Counted from the stretch's first letter, positions 23,346 to 35,947 are shown. The stretch is DNA of 64,000 nucleotides from Cichorium intybus (GCA_023525715.1 CM042011.1:868001-932000), one strand, 5' to 3'. Notes: generated by a model from the letters alone, not told the origin. Numbers and translations are program-made.

Positions 23346-23904
23346 ATCATCTAAAGACATTTAAATGATTTAGCTAAAATATATCGAAAGCAAACATGAG
23401 GGATTAAAATTCGTCCACCCTCTTATCCTCCGTAGTTGGTCGATTTCTTCATAAACTTGATATGCTAGATCATTGTCTTGCGTGCTATTACATTAGAGGA
23501 GTTCCAGTTTAGGCTCTAATCATCCTAGATACTTCAGATTTGCGATTGAGGTAATTATTGATCTTTCTTTTTAGTTTATAGCTACAGAATGTGCATGGTT
23601 TTGTGATCCATGATGGAATACGATCATTTATTTTTCTTCCGTTATTTGTGATTGTTATGTTATCATATTCTAACACTAGTATTAGAACCAATTAATCATG
23701 GTTTTGTACTGTTTAAAGTTGACTTGACCATTGCTCCTTGTTAATAACTGTTTTTTCTTGAAATCGGTATATCTGTTCATCGATAACGTCGCTATCATCT
23801 GATGGTCGTGCCACGATATTCTATATTAGTTACGATCATCAACAACTATCACATCGTTATCCTTAGGGTGTAGCAATGCGATCTGCCTGTTTTGATCTGA
23901 CTAA
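23346..23904. other. Unassigned spacer
   Basis: No gene or clear repeat is recognised between the tandem repeat and the left copy of the inverted duplication. Confidence 0.3.
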
Positions 23905-24014
23905 CTATTAACCTATATTGAGTCGATTTGTGTCTGCATTAATAAACACATCAACCATAATATTTAAGTTCTTAATAAATTAATTTTCACAAAAGAGATC
24001 ACTTTAGCGATTTA

Positions 24015-24652
24015 TAGAGCTTTTCACTATTTGGATAAAACCAAATTGTCCAATTGGACAATTTAGATTGGACTATTTGGTTCGGATATTCGGATTTTTG
24101 GATTGTTTTTTAAGCAAAATCGAATTATTATTTTGGATTTTGGATTGGTTTTGGTTTATAAAACAAGAACCGAATAGTCCAAAAAAACCGAATAGACAAT
24201 TCTTTATTAATTTATTTATACTTTTATTCTTTAATTATATCTTTTAATTATTTATTGAATTCTAATAAATTGTTTATAGTAGATTAGAAATTACTATCCA
24301 ATGAAGAACCGTTAAATATATTTTTTCTTAATAATTTTTTGTCTGACAAATATAAATTTTAATTTATTTTTATTAGTAGTTGTTTATAAATTTTAATTCA
24401 CAACTAAATATTTTGTTTTCATTTTGTTTATAAGATTTTGCTTAATATTCAAGTTATATGTATATGTTTAAAATGACTTGACGCATGAAAACTAAATTAA
24501 AAAAATTGATCCAACCGAATTGTAATTTGGTTGGTTCGGATCGGATTTGATTTGTAGTTGGACTATTTAGATTCATGTTTTGAAAACTGAAATCTATTTG
24601 GATTCATTAGATTGGATTGGATTGAACCGATCCATCCAAACGAACACCCCTA
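24015..24652. mobile_element. Non-autonomous hAT-type element, 8-bp TSD
   Basis: It starts TAGAGCTTTTCACTATTTGG and ends AACGAACACCCCTA. The reversed right end is TAGGGGTGTTCGTTTGGATG. It is flanked by GCGATTTA (24007-24014) and GCAATTTA (24653-24660). The inverted copy near 45450-45456 has one GCGATTTA-equivalent and no insert, which confirms the boundaries. The inside is AT-rich with repeated 'GATTGGA' and 'ACCGAAT' words and no transposase. Confidence 0.82.
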
Positions 24653-25230
24653 GCAATTTATTGTGTCAATTAATTTACTTCAAAAATTAAATAATGTCAT
24701 AACTGAAATGATCAACATACCAATATATTTATAAATTTGTATAAACATTGTTGCAACAAAAAATGATCTAGAAGATTTAAATCGAAATTGCAACAAAGCA
24801 TCAGTAGGTTTGAGAAGCATAAACATACAAACACATGACATAAATTTTTCAACCACAAGATCACTTTAAATACTACAAAACTACGTCAATTTTGAAACCG
24901 AATAAGAAAATTGGCCCATTTCATAATAAACACTATCACAAGGTTCCAATTATTAATCAAACATTATTATGAATTTAATAAAATTTTGCCAATATAACTA
25001 ATCGGCAAAGTCAGTTTTATGTACATACAAAAAACATAATAATAATAATTTATTTTTATGTGCATACAAAAAATAAACAAATTTATTAAATATCATAAGT
25101 GATAAACATTATCTTTCTGTCATGGACTTCTCTAATACACTAATAAGTCATGATGACAGTTAAAACCAAGGCAAACCAAAATAATAATACTAATAATAAT
25201 AATAATAAAAGAAAATCTTAATTGCTTAAA

Positions 25231-26395
<1,165 letters not shown>

Positions 26396-26682
26396 TTGTT
26401 TTAATTTGTCTGTCACAACCGATTTTATTATGAACTAGCGGGAGCCCGTGCTCCGCACAGGTTCCGGATTGCTAGAGCACGGGTCCGGATAAATGCAAGA
26501 AAAAACAGCCTACTCTGTCGAATAATAGCAATGTCATAATTGGGTTGATTTTTAAAAATAGATACACTTTTTAAAACACAAAAACAAACATAAAAGTGCA
26601 ATGCTATAACAGTATTAACCAGTAAAAACTGAAAATTTAACTCTAAATTATAAAAAATGTCAAAATATAAGAACTTTAATGA

Positions 26683-27073
26683 TTCATAACTGAGATTGTA
26701 AAATGTAAATTGCCGAATAGGCGCTAAAGAAGCAATATTGCATGTGAGTCCATGGTATAGCCCAGATAAACCTGAAAATAAAATTATAAATTCGATAATT
26801 TAAAAAAAAAGGAAGTGCACCAAAAGAGTATAGTATACCTCTTTCTGAAAGAACTGACTTCACAATATATGGAATGGATCTTTGGTCTGTATGACATGAC
26901 TGAATGACAGTCTTGACTGTATCCATGGGGTGCAGACACAGGCTAACAAATATTCCAGCAAATGCTCCAGCAAATGCATGTTCTTGTTTTGCAACTCCGT
27001 ATTTATACATACAAAAATGCACATCAGGGTTGAGTGTTTGACTTTCTTGAACCTCTCTGATCTCACTTTGCAC
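26683..27073 (-). pseudogene. Captured fragment of a mitochondrial carrier (SLC25) gene
   Basis: Two exons are seen on the minus strand. The first, about 27073-26839, includes KQEHAFAGAFAGIFVSLCLH and the carrier signature PMDTVKT (PxDxxK). It ends ...LSERG at a GT donor. The second starts at 26771 after TTTTCAG and reads LSGLYHGLTCNIASLAPIR. Together they cover roughly one of the three carrier repeats, so the piece cannot form a transporter. The reading frame is open within the exons. The start of the first exon is uncertain. The Helitron 3' end follows 250 bp downstream. Confidence 0.75.
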
Positions 27074-27214
27074 ACTAAAGGGTGTTTGAATGTGAAAAAG
27101 TAGTTACATTACATAACGTGAATAAAAAAAAGTTACATTACATTAATTAAAGACAACACATTTGAACACTATTTTTTATAGTAAAAAAATCAAGAACCGA
27201 TCAAACTTACCTAG

Positions 27215-27845
27215 TTAGAAAAAACATGAAGAGGCCATGTGATTATTCTTTGAAACATAACGTGAAATATCATTGGCAAAAAAAGCAGGAAGAATGTTTA
27301 CAGGAACACATATTTGAGTCTTGCATGTAGCTATTATTCTTTTAACAGCAACATTAGCATAAAACAAACCTGAAATCGTTGGCATAATAAATACATCACT
27401 CTGTGAATATATGTAGAAGTCAATAACCTTCTCATATTCAGATTCAAGAAGCTTTAACTTTTTGTCCATATGCATTATACTCTCCTGAAATCAATTAGTC
27501 AATCAATCACCCAACTATAATTCAGAAAATCAAGAAATTCAAATATTCTTTGTTGTGCTGTGTTTTACTTTTACCTATTTAATATTTGGGGAAGAGGTCC
27601 TTTACAGCATCAAGGCTACTATTCCATTGTGATTGAGTCAAATATATTACAGTATCCTTGTCAAAACCAAGTTTTCTTAAAAATAATGCAATCTCTTGTG
27701 GAATGTAACACTTCTTTGATCCACCGCCATTTTCTTGACACCCCTTGTGTTCTAACATGTCAAGCCTCAAGTCAACTGCTACAAACTGCCCATCTGATTT
27801 TCGACTCAAGGTTTTAAGTCGGTCAACCATTGAGTCAACCACCTC
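27215..27845 (-). pseudogene. Captured 3' end of an MSR-type O-fucosyltransferase-family gene
   Basis: The first exon, 27845-27575, reads EVVDSMVDRLKTLSRKSDG, then FVAVDLRLDML, QEIALFLRKLGF and DTVIYLTQSQW. The second exon, 27484-27215, has SEYEKVIDFYIYSQSDVF, ISGLFYAN and the C-terminal SKNNHMASSCFF. This matches the C-terminal third of the plant GT106/O-fucosyltransferase proteins related to mannan synthesis (MSR1/MSR2), which act in the Golgi. An in-frame TAA at 27579-27581, just before the donor, and the missing N-terminal two thirds make it non-functional. The splice acceptors TTTCAG|GAGG and TTTCAG|GAGA are intact. Confidence 0.82.
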
Positions 27846-27993
27846 CTGAAACTTATAAAACCAAAACCCCAAAAATTCACTTGATTCCCTCCAAGAGACT
27901 TTACCCGGTAATTAATATTAATTGTAGAACTTATTATTTACAAAATTAAAAATTAAGCATGATAAAAGATAAGAGGAAGAATAAGAAACTTGC

Positions 27994-29445
27994 CTTTTAA
28001 TTCCCCTAAAGTGATGAGTTTATTAAGACAATCTCTAAAAGTTGTCAAACCCGTCTTTTCTTGGTCAGTATAAGTTTTGGTAATCACTTGTCTATTTGGC
28101 AACCGACCATAATTATCCGAATTATGATCCAATAATTCATTTGAAGGAGAATTCATGAACACCGAATCATATTCATCACACATCAAAGCAAGGGTTCCTG
28201 GAGACATAGGGGACCCACTCTCTCTCTCTCTCATTTGTGAAAAAGACGTAAATGCCCTCATTAATGAAGAAATCCCTAGAAAGCTAATGTCGACAGGGCA
28301 GAAATTACAACTTTTTGTGTCCCACCCAAAAGACAAAAATACCCTTTTCATCCTCATCATCAAAACCCTAGAAAAATTTTGTGTAACAAACGCCACATAA
28401 CACGTGAATCATTAAACCAGTTACATGAATTACCTCATGAAAATGTGCAACCTTATGAAACACCGAATCTTTTGTTTAATGTCTACCGAATAAAACTTCC
28501 GGCCCCTTTCTTTTCCGGTACACCAGCGGTGAACCATAACCGAAGGTCCCGATAGCTCTGGTGATGGCGGCATTAGCCGCCAGTTGAAGATGCGCGATGT
28601 TATTAATAGAATCTCCATGGAAAAGAGCTTGTCTTTCTTCACTTCCTTCAAAATTCTTGCAATCCATACATCTACAATTCTCAGAACAAAGAATGTTTGC
28701 TTGACAACACTCACAAAAAATTTTCAAGCATCTCGATTTCTTGCAATTGCATGCTTTGTTATGTTTTCCTCCAGCCTCTTCCTGCATAAATTATTGATTG
28801 AAGTACACGCGTTATAGCAACCAACTATCTTGTTTTTCCTAATTTGGTTAACAAAATATTTTCTTTGCCAATTAGGTTGATAAAACTCAAGAGGAAATGA
28901 TTATTAGGGTATAAAAACTATTACTAAAACCATTCAAATTCAACTTCATCGAAATAATAAATGAAGTGGCAAATACATTGTTATTTATTGCAATTTGCCA
29001 TGTGTGGTTTAATAGAACGATTAGGCTAATGAAATTAAAGATGACTTTCTTACCCTTTTATCACGGTTTCCGTGAGGACTACTGGCAATTTTAGGTCTAA
29101 ATGCATCTGGATTGCGTTCCAAAGTAGTTTCAATAGCATCTCTTCTAGCAGGCTCATTTTCCACATTGTTATGACAGTTATTACAGTCGCAACCATTACA
29201 ATATGTTCCGGAAGCAAAACATTTGCAATATCTGTCCATTAAAACTTTATAAATATGACACAAATAATGCTTTATACACCAAAAAATGAACAGAAGAATA
29301 TTACTTACAATTTTAAGCATCGTGAATGTTTACAATTGCACTGTTTTTGCTTCTTTGGAGTACCATATTTTCCTTCCATATTTTGTCTTGGTCGGGCCTT
29401 TGGAGATTCTGCTTTTGATGAAATTCGGGGAAAACATGGAACCGG
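27994..29445 (-). pseudogene. Captured fragment of a TSO1/CPP-type (tesmin CXC) transcription factor gene
   Basis: Four exons are recognised on the minus strand. About 29445-29309 ends KQCNCKHSRCLKL, the start of CXC motif 1. 29231-29054 holds YCKCFASGTYCNGCDCNNC and ends HGNRDKR. 28781-28434 holds CXC motif 2 (KACNCKKSRCLKIFCECC) and then FEGSEERQALFHGD. About 28219-27994 holds SPGTLALMCDE and FRDCLNKLITLGELK, the conserved C-terminal block. Family members bind DNA through the two cysteine-rich motifs and act in the nucleus, some with DREAM-like complexes. The third exon has an in-frame TAA at 28476-28478, yet family similarity resumes directly after it (TKDSVFHKV). The last exon ends at a GC donor (AAAG|GCAAGT). 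The N-terminal region is absent. Probably non-functional. Confidence 0.85.
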
Positions 29446-29454
29446 TCACTATAC

Positions 29455-29475
29455 GGGGGGGGGGGGGGGGGGGGG
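29455..29475. repeat. Poly-G tract, 21 bases
   Basis: An uninterrupted run of 21 G on the plus strand (C on the coding strand of the adjacent CPP fragment), just upstream of its first recognisable exon. It could form quadruplex structures and is likely length-variable. Confidence 0.9.
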
Positions 29476-29842
29476 ACACCCTTGTTGTACCTATTATTTC
29501 TTTGATAATCAAATTTTGTCAGCCAATCAACACAATTATTTGATATCATGATACTTTTAATGTCTAATATGGTGCTCTAAAACAGTTGGAAGTTTGAAGT
29601 TTGCAGTAATGTCTGATTTTGATTAGTAAAGAACCCATCAATAAGATGAAATCAAACATCAACTAATTAGAATGTATATTTAGCATATTGTAGAATAGTC
29701 ACAAGGGCCTTAAAGGTGGTTGCTTGGCGACTGTCTTCGATGTGGTGGTGGCGGTGGCGTAGGGTGTTGCGTCCGCGTTAGAACTGGCCGTTGATGGTAA
29801 TCATTTTTAAAGAAAAAATGATTTTTTATTTTTAAAAACATA

Positions 29843-29945
29843 CCTCCCTCAAATGGATCATTGAAAAAGCATGATCCAATGCAGAAACAGATTCATTGAA
29901 CAGTTTGTTTACAGGATTTTCTTTCACAGAAGAGAACCGTTTTTC
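29843..29945 (-). other. Unidentified exon-like open segment in the Helitron
   Basis: The minus strand reads RFSSVKENPVNKLFNESVSA and then LDHAFSMIHLRE in one open frame, followed by a possible donor (GAG|GTATG). It lies between the activase-like and CPP fragments in the same orientation, so it may be a further captured exon. I do not recognise the family. Confidence 0.35.
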
Positions 29946-30050
29946 AATGATCGTAACACAATAAAATTCGCATAACGGAAAAGAAAATAGATAAAAAGTG
30001 ATGAGAAAATAAAAAATAAAAAAACGGCAAATATTATGGAATATACATAC

Positions 30051-30760
30051 CTTGATTAGGAAAAGTTTTCACTATGCTTACAACATAGTTCTTTGATAAT
30101 CCACCTTTCTCATACATTCTGTTAACAATATTTATGATATCGTCGATGTTAGGCTGCCTGTTAGATAAATTTTAAGAAAACTCGTGAATATTAATAATAT
30201 AAAGTTGCATAAAAAAATATAAAATTGAGTTGCACCACTAAAATTTGTCCATGCGCCCATCACGAACTAAAGGAGCATATAATGTTGAAAAATAATTTCC
30301 TATAACAATTATAGGAATTCTGTTTGTGATATCTGATTTCCTCCAATTTCATGAACATATTTGAAGCATTAAATTGACCAAAGGGAAAGTACAAGTGTGA
30401 ACCATTTTTCATCCAATCAGATTTGTAGGTCACCAAATCTACCAAGACCCGCATCGATATCATTGATCATCAAACGACTCAATTTTCCCCTAAAAAAGCC
30501 AAAAAAATGATAGTAAAAAAATTATATAATTGCTCTGAAAAAAATGATTATAAAAGAGGTAAAGATTGTAACCTGATTTTGAATCACTTGAGATGCAGTA
30601 CGATACCTGTCACGTATTAGTATTTCTGGTTCTCCTGGAAAAGAGTAACAAATATGAAAGTGTTTACAAGATCTGAATTTAATAGAAAGTTTTTAAAAAG
30701 ATAAATTAGTATGAAATCATCTTACCAGCTCTTTCAGATTCCAACTCTCCAGCAGATACC
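30051..30760 (-). pseudogene. Captured fragment of a RuBisCO-activase-like AAA gene
   Basis: Five consecutive minus-strand exon pieces: SAGELESERAG ending at 30726; EPEILIRDRYRTASQVIQNQ (30634-30573); GKLSRLMINDIDAGLGRFGD (about 30490-30420); DITNRIPIIVIGNYFSTLYA followed by PLVRDGRMDKF (about 30340-30238); and PNIDDIINIVNRMYEKGG up to VKTFPNQ (30157-30051). These follow, in order, the central AAA region of activase-like proteins (Walker B region, sensor 1, and the RDGRM segment) of the chloroplast activase-like class. The conserved tyrosine after DKF is replaced by TAG (30238-30240). The GKLS exon seems to have one extra base, and the part after RFGD no longer matches. A dead copy. The Walker A part is not seen. 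Confidence 0.8.
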
Positions 30761-30887
30761 AGCAACAGCAGCTGCCGGTAGGGAGGCGCCGATATCGGAT
30801 ATGTCCAAAGGTTCCTTGTTGTTGCTGCCCATGGCGGACGATTGTATGTGAGAAACCCTGATGAAAACCCTAAAAATGAGAAAAGAT

Positions 30888-31082
30888 TTAGATACCTAAT
30901 CGGTAGCATACCTGTGTGAAGAAATAAAAAACCAGAAGGAACCATATCAGTGGTGTAACTCCAAGAATCCCATGTGGAACAAATTGAAAAGGTGCTATTG
31001 GAAATGTAACGCCAAGGTCTGTAGTACCCAACATGAATCTGGCCTGAATTGGCCTCTTTGACAACATAACACAAACTTCCAT
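30888..31082 (-). other. Unidentified open segment at the 5' side of the captured genes
   Basis: A minus-strand ORF of 64 codons with hydrophobic stretches (for example GILGVTPLIWFLLVFYFF). It could be another captured exon, or an accidental frame. No family is recognised. Confidence 0.25.
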
Positions 31083-32301
31083 TCCAATCTTATTGTCCTA
31101 AGCACCTACAAGAAGTTATAAACACAAATTTTAAGACCAAGCAAGTTAATTACACACGTACACAGACTCGTAAAAGAAACTGGTCATGTTAATTACACAC
31201 ATATACACATACATCTATTCTAGAAATAAATGATCTTACAGAGCACTATCGTCTAAAACATAGAACACATTAGTAATATAATTGACAAAACAAAAACTAA
31301 AATTGTAAAGCAATACATCCGTTTAAGAAGATGAAAGTTTATCAGGAGGTACACTAGGTAGAAAAAGTTCCCAATTCACCACTTAAAATCCAAGAAGAAA
31401 TATGAAACTACTTTAACTCAAAAAAAAACCGAAGTTCACAAAACCTGGCAAAGAAGAAGTGAAAATGAACATCCACACGTAACAACACACCACACACACA
31501 CTGCCGCCAGCCATGGCCCTAGACGCGACCGATGATGCATCATGGCCTTCGAAAGACAAATCGAGTGACAGCGGATGCACTTGGAGCTCGATTTCGGTTT
31601 GAGGGTTACGATTCTTCTCAAATCGACGAAGAAGGGGAGCGATCACATCTTCTCGGAAACAAAGCCATCTTTTTCAAACACTCAAAATTCGACCCACCGA
31701 ACGTAGAATTCCTTAGCTGTAGACTACTGTCGCTACTTTCTCTCTAGGGTTTCCTTCAATTTCCAACTTAACTTGCATCTATCTCTCCAAAATCACGTAA
31801 TAAACTCAAATGTAAGAGGCGACCGGAAGCGAGGAACTGACGGCAATTCACCAAAGTTGTGGTGGACGCAGTGAAGACGAATGAGAAGGAAGTGGTGGAG
31901 ACTGGAGAGGATAACGAATGATGGATCCGAACCCCAGAGGGTCGACGGAGGAAGTGAGGTGTCGGGAAGAGAGGGAGAGGTGGAAGCAAACGGAAAATAA
32001 CCAAATTCTTCCTGCAAGATACTCGAGAAGATGAACAATCGAGAACCGGTGATGAACAATCGAGAACCGGTGTAGAAGACGGAAAATCATCAAAGACTTC
32101 CTGTAAGATACGTATGGCGGTGGTGGTGTAGAAGAAAGAAGATCCACGGACCTATGGAGAAATCGAGAAAGATCCAAAATAAGAATCACAACCCAAAGAA
32201 GAGTAACCCGAAAGGAATCCGGAAGAAAAAAAAACTTATAAACCGCGTGATAACCCGGAAACATATCACGTTCACAAAAATGACGGGTTTTAAATAATAG
32301 A
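31083..32301. other. 5' part of the Helitron without recognised genes
   Basis: Contains an 18-bp direct duplication (GAACAATCGAGAACCGGT, about 32033-32070) and GC-richer patches around 31500-31640. Long overlapping ORFs occur on both strands, but no domain is seen. It may hold a promoter taken from a host gene. I cannot show that. Confidence 0.35.
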
Positions 32302-33166
32302 ATAATATCCAAACTATAAAGTATGATTGTAACATCTTGTATTGTCAAATCTAAAAGACAAGTCTATAGTGTCTGACTTTAATGGTTGCCTTTGTTTTGT
32401 CAAAATCTCATTACAAAATCAAAAAATATTAAATAAATAAATGACAAAAGTTGCTTGGGGAAGAAAACCCCTATTTTGTACTGTTGTAATTTATGTTTTT
32501 ATCCTAACAAACCCTATTAGGCATATCTTTTGAAACAAATGCACACACTTATTTTTCTCTCATCCTCTTATTCACGGCAAAAAAGACAGACGCATAATAA
32601 AATCAAGAAAGATGATCATCATGCGATGGAGGAAGAAACATGCAGTTTATTTCTAAAACTAAATTTTAGATACTTTAATCGAGTCAAAATTTTACAATAA
32701 CAGATTCAAGAAAAGTTCTGATACTAATTATTGGTTATTTTAATAATAAAGACATAAAATACGGAAGCTTAATATTAGACCTTTAATTTCGAATCTAGTA
32801 AAAGAATTAAACAAAAGAAGACTACATATTTGCTTCCATAGAGATTTTCGATCTGACAAGCAGTGTTGATTTTTCAGTTGATCTCAAGAACTTTCTTAAC
32901 TCCCTCAACAAATAAATTTACAATAATGAGAGATGAAAAGAATATAGAGGATCTTGAGTCATAATATGAACTTAACCCACAATGGTAAGTGCATATTCTA
33001 ATAAAATTGTTCAAGCAAACAATTTTAAATTATTATCATAATAAATTTGAATGCAACAATATCAATATATATGCATTAGGAAGTGGTCCTAAAATTATTT
33101 AATATTTAAGACAAACTTAAATTTAGGAGACGTTTGATTCGTAGATTTTTTTTAAAGGATTTAAAC

Positions 33167-33596
33167 CAAGGTTGTTAAGATCGGGATCTTACCCAAGATC
33201 GTTTTATGTTTTGCAAGATCGTGATCGGGATCTTAAGATCCTACCATTGAAGTAGTCTTTAAATTTACTCTTCATGTCATACTTTGTGCAGTACCTGTTA
33301 AAACTTAATCTCTATTAAAACATCGATGGTAGAATTGAAGTTAACGTCTTAAGCATGTAATATGATTCTTTTAGTTAGAAACCGCAAAAATTATGAAGAA
33401 AACATCTTTAGTAGAAAAATAAAAAAGTTTATCATGACCATCCACAACTAGAGGTGAGATCGGATCGTATTAAGATCTTAAGATCCTACTATAGATCTTA
33501 CTTCAGATGATCCTACTGTGATCGGGATCGTTTTTCGGTCGAAGGATCTTAAAATCGTAAGATCTTAAGAACAAGATCGGGATCTTAACAACCATG
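33167..33596. mobile_element. hAT-type MITE, 8-bp TSD ATTTAAAC
   Basis: It begins CAAGGTTGTTAAGATCGGGA, and the reversed right end is CATGGTTGTTAAGATCCCGA. The flanks are ATTTAAAC at 33159-33166 and 33597-33604, a perfect 8-bp duplication. The inside repeats GATCGGGATC and AAGATCTTA words. Confidence 0.85.
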
Positions 33597-33604
33597 ATTT
33601 AAAC

Positions 33605-35008
33605 GATTTGAATTTTATGGATTTGGATTTCTATGGAATTATTATATAAATGAATTGCAAGGGGGTTCTAGAAGGTTTGAGGTGGGGTGAGGGGGTTTGG
33701 AGGTTTTAAAGGGGGTGGGTTCTTTTTCACCAATCGCCTTCCGCCAGATTTCTTCCACCGGTTCCTCTGTTCACTACAGCTGCCCTCTCCTTTCCATTAC
33801 ACCTGCCATCTCCTTTCCATTACACCCGAAACTCAACAATCACTGAAGCAACAGCGATCACTGAAGCAAGAGCGAGCTCCAACCTGGACGAGAGCAACGA
33901 TGATTATTCAGGTGAACAACCAACCCCAAAAAACCCTTTATGATTCTTTATCTAGGTTAACGAGTTCATGGAAGGTTGATCGATCAGTGATTTGCCAGCA
34001 ACAGTCCATTTTCGATTCGTCTGATATTTTGAATCGATCATATACGAATTCCTGATCCGCTGACTAAGGAACAGCCGTTCACCCTTCGATACGCCATCTG
34101 CCACCTCTTCCTCGAACACTTCTTTTCTATCGTATCGATCCTTGCCCTCTTTACTCATTTTTATTCAGATGATGCTTTTTTGGCACACAATCTGAGTACG
34201 CGGGAACAAGAAGAGCGGTTCTTCGATTCATTTCTTCGCTTTACCCACTTCGTCATTTGGAGTACTGGTAAGTCTGAATTTCGAATAAAAAACATTATAT
34301 TCACATATTAACCGAGTTATTAGACATCTACACCCATTTTCGTCCACATTACCCATGATTTTTAGGTTTGTGATTTTAGGTCTGAGATTTATTCAAAATC
34401 TTTACCGTGTCTTTGGTATTGGTTTTTTCAACGATCCCTAGGCTTCAATAGGTGAATTAATTCGTTAATTTACAACAAGAAGGGAACATTTACTAAAGAT
34501 ATATGGATGGCTTTGGCAATGATTGTAGCGACGGTGCCTCAAAATTGGGTTTCTTCGTGGACTGTCTTCATCAGGTTAGTTCAAATTGCTAGCGGCTTTC
34601 TGTCTCTATGTGTCTATATGCGTCTGTTTTTTTATGTATGATTGTATGAATTTCAGTTGGATTAACGTGTATTCGAGTTCTTCATTTGCATATTTTTCAT
34701 GGATGGTAGCTTTGGTAGGACTCCATATTTTGGGATGTTTCATGTTCAGGTTTGGGAGAAGTTGAGCAGCCTTTCACAAACCTAAAAATCGTTAAATCTT
34801 CTATAGTAGATAAAAGCTCTCTAAATTCTCAGAAACCTCTATAACTAATTTAATCGCTATAACAAAATTGAAAAACACATTCTTGCTACTTTTTCAAAAG
34901 CGTATCAATTTTACACATGGAAAGTACTGAATTTGGCATTAGCATCAAATTATAGCTATTTTTTAAACTGTAACTTATATCTTGAAAATCTATTCATTGT
35001 ACATGCAG
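33605..35008 (+). other. Gene-like 5' sequence without recognised coding domain
   Basis: Around 33735-33880 there are two local duplications: a 23-bp unit starting TGCC.TCTCCTTTCC, and CACTGAAGCAA.AGCGA. The sequence resembles a UTR or first exon, then becomes T-rich intron-like DNA. No domain is recognised, and no first exon of the reductase could be identified. Confidence 0.3.
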
Positions 35009-35323
35009 GGTTATGCTGCAAGGGAGTTTTCAAAGCAAGGAGTCCAACCAGGCGAGCTAGCAGTCATTTCAAAGGAGGGTGTATGTTTATGAATTTTTGC
35101 CTCTTTATGATACTCATACTTTCTTTAGTACTATGGCTTTTATTTCTAATCTGTTACCTGGTATCTTTATACTATTTTGGATGTCTATATATTTTTTGAT
35201 GTAAAATTTAATTTACAATGAAAGTAGAACTGTTTATATGGTTTTGCTAATTTCTTTTTTGGATCTTCTAAGTGGCTCCTTATGAGCGTCCTGCACTAAG
35301 CAAAGCTTATCTCTTTCCTGAAG
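35009..35323 (+). pseudogene. Two exons of a monodehydroascorbate reductase gene
   Basis: Exon A, 35009-35078, follows TTGTACATGCAG and reads GYAAREFSKQGVQPGELAVI then SKE. Exon B, 35273-35323, follows TTCTAAG and reads VAPYERPALSKAYLFPE before a GTAAG donor. The two join in phase (split valine codon). They match residues just after the N-terminal FAD-binding glycine motif of plant monodehydroascorbate reductase, an NAD(P)H-dependent flavoenzyme of the ascorbate cycle. All later exons and the first exon are absent, so the copy cannot encode an enzyme. Intron positions are preserved, so it came from genomic DNA and not from mRNA. Confidence 0.8.
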
Positions 35324-35588
35324 GTAAGACATTTTGTTAATTGGTTTGATTGGTTTGCCGAAAATGTGAAATTCTAATCCATTTTCCAGTTATTGGTTTG
35401 ATTGGTTTGGAATCCATTGTTATTAGCTAGGTAAACATCTTTTTACATTACAGGTAAATAACAACCATTTAATTACGTATATAATTCTTATAAGATAATA
35501 TTTTATATGTCAGATTTATTCAGAATTATGGGACACATATTATAGTGGGAATGGCTGTTGGAGTTCAAGATTTAATATGTGTTAAACA

Positions 35589-35715
35589 GAAAACCATTTT
35601 CCATTATTGCACCTTCAGAACTTAGAGGCTATTTGGATGATCTTGGAGATAGTTTATTTTCAGATGGGAGGAGTCCTTTTTTAATAGAGATGAAAACGAG
35701 AGATGACAAACAAAA
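35589..35715 (+). other. Unidentified captured exon
   Basis: An open segment bounded by AAACAG and a GTAAAT donor. It reads PFSIIAPSELRGYLDDLGDS, then LFSDGRSPFLIEMKTRDDKQ. It looks strongly coding, with balanced composition unlike the AT-rich surroundings, but I cannot name the family. It lies 266 bp after the reductase exons in the same orientation. Confidence 0.5.
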
Positions 35716-35947
35716 GGTAAATTTTATTTATTTATTTATTTTCCACGTTTACCTTTTGAACTATTATATTTGTTTTTTGATAAATCTCGATTTATTGTCA
35801 GTTTCTAGATGTTTTTAACCGAATGTTGCAGCCACACACGATGCAGTTCACTAATATTACAGATTAACCCACAAAATTTAAATCAGTCACAATAAATAAA
35901 TTTCAGGTTTTTATATAATGTATTGATTAAGTGTAGTATTTATGTAG

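Larger units (their letters stand above)
26435..32301 (-). mobile_element. Helitron carrying fragments of several host genes
   Basis: On the minus strand the element ends with a hairpin, CCTGTGC-GGA-GCACGGG, then CTCCCGCTAG followed by T. This is the CTRR 3' end with an upstream palindrome that defines Helitrons. The 5' end is set by comparison with the uninterrupted site in the other inverted copy (about 41805-41825), and gives TCTATTATTTAAAACCCG from 32301. The base before it is T rather than the usual A, so the exact 5' nucleotide is uncertain. There are no TIRs and no target duplication, as expected. No RepHel gene is seen, so the element is non-autonomous. It holds, in its own orientation, pieces of an activase-like, a CPP, an O-fucosyltransferase and a mitochondrial-carrier gene. 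Confidence 0.8.

Noticed and set aside
32293..32326. Alternative Helitron 5' end at TCATACTTTATAG (minus strand, 32326)
   Set aside because: It has the ideal A|TC context, but the bases TCATACTTTATAGTTTGG are also present in the uninterrupted right copy (about 41790-41810). They are therefore flanking DNA, and the end was placed at 32301.
31848..32348. 166-codon minus-strand ORF at the Helitron 5' side
   Set aside because: It crosses the inferred element boundary and shows no domain or codon pattern. Probably fortuitous.
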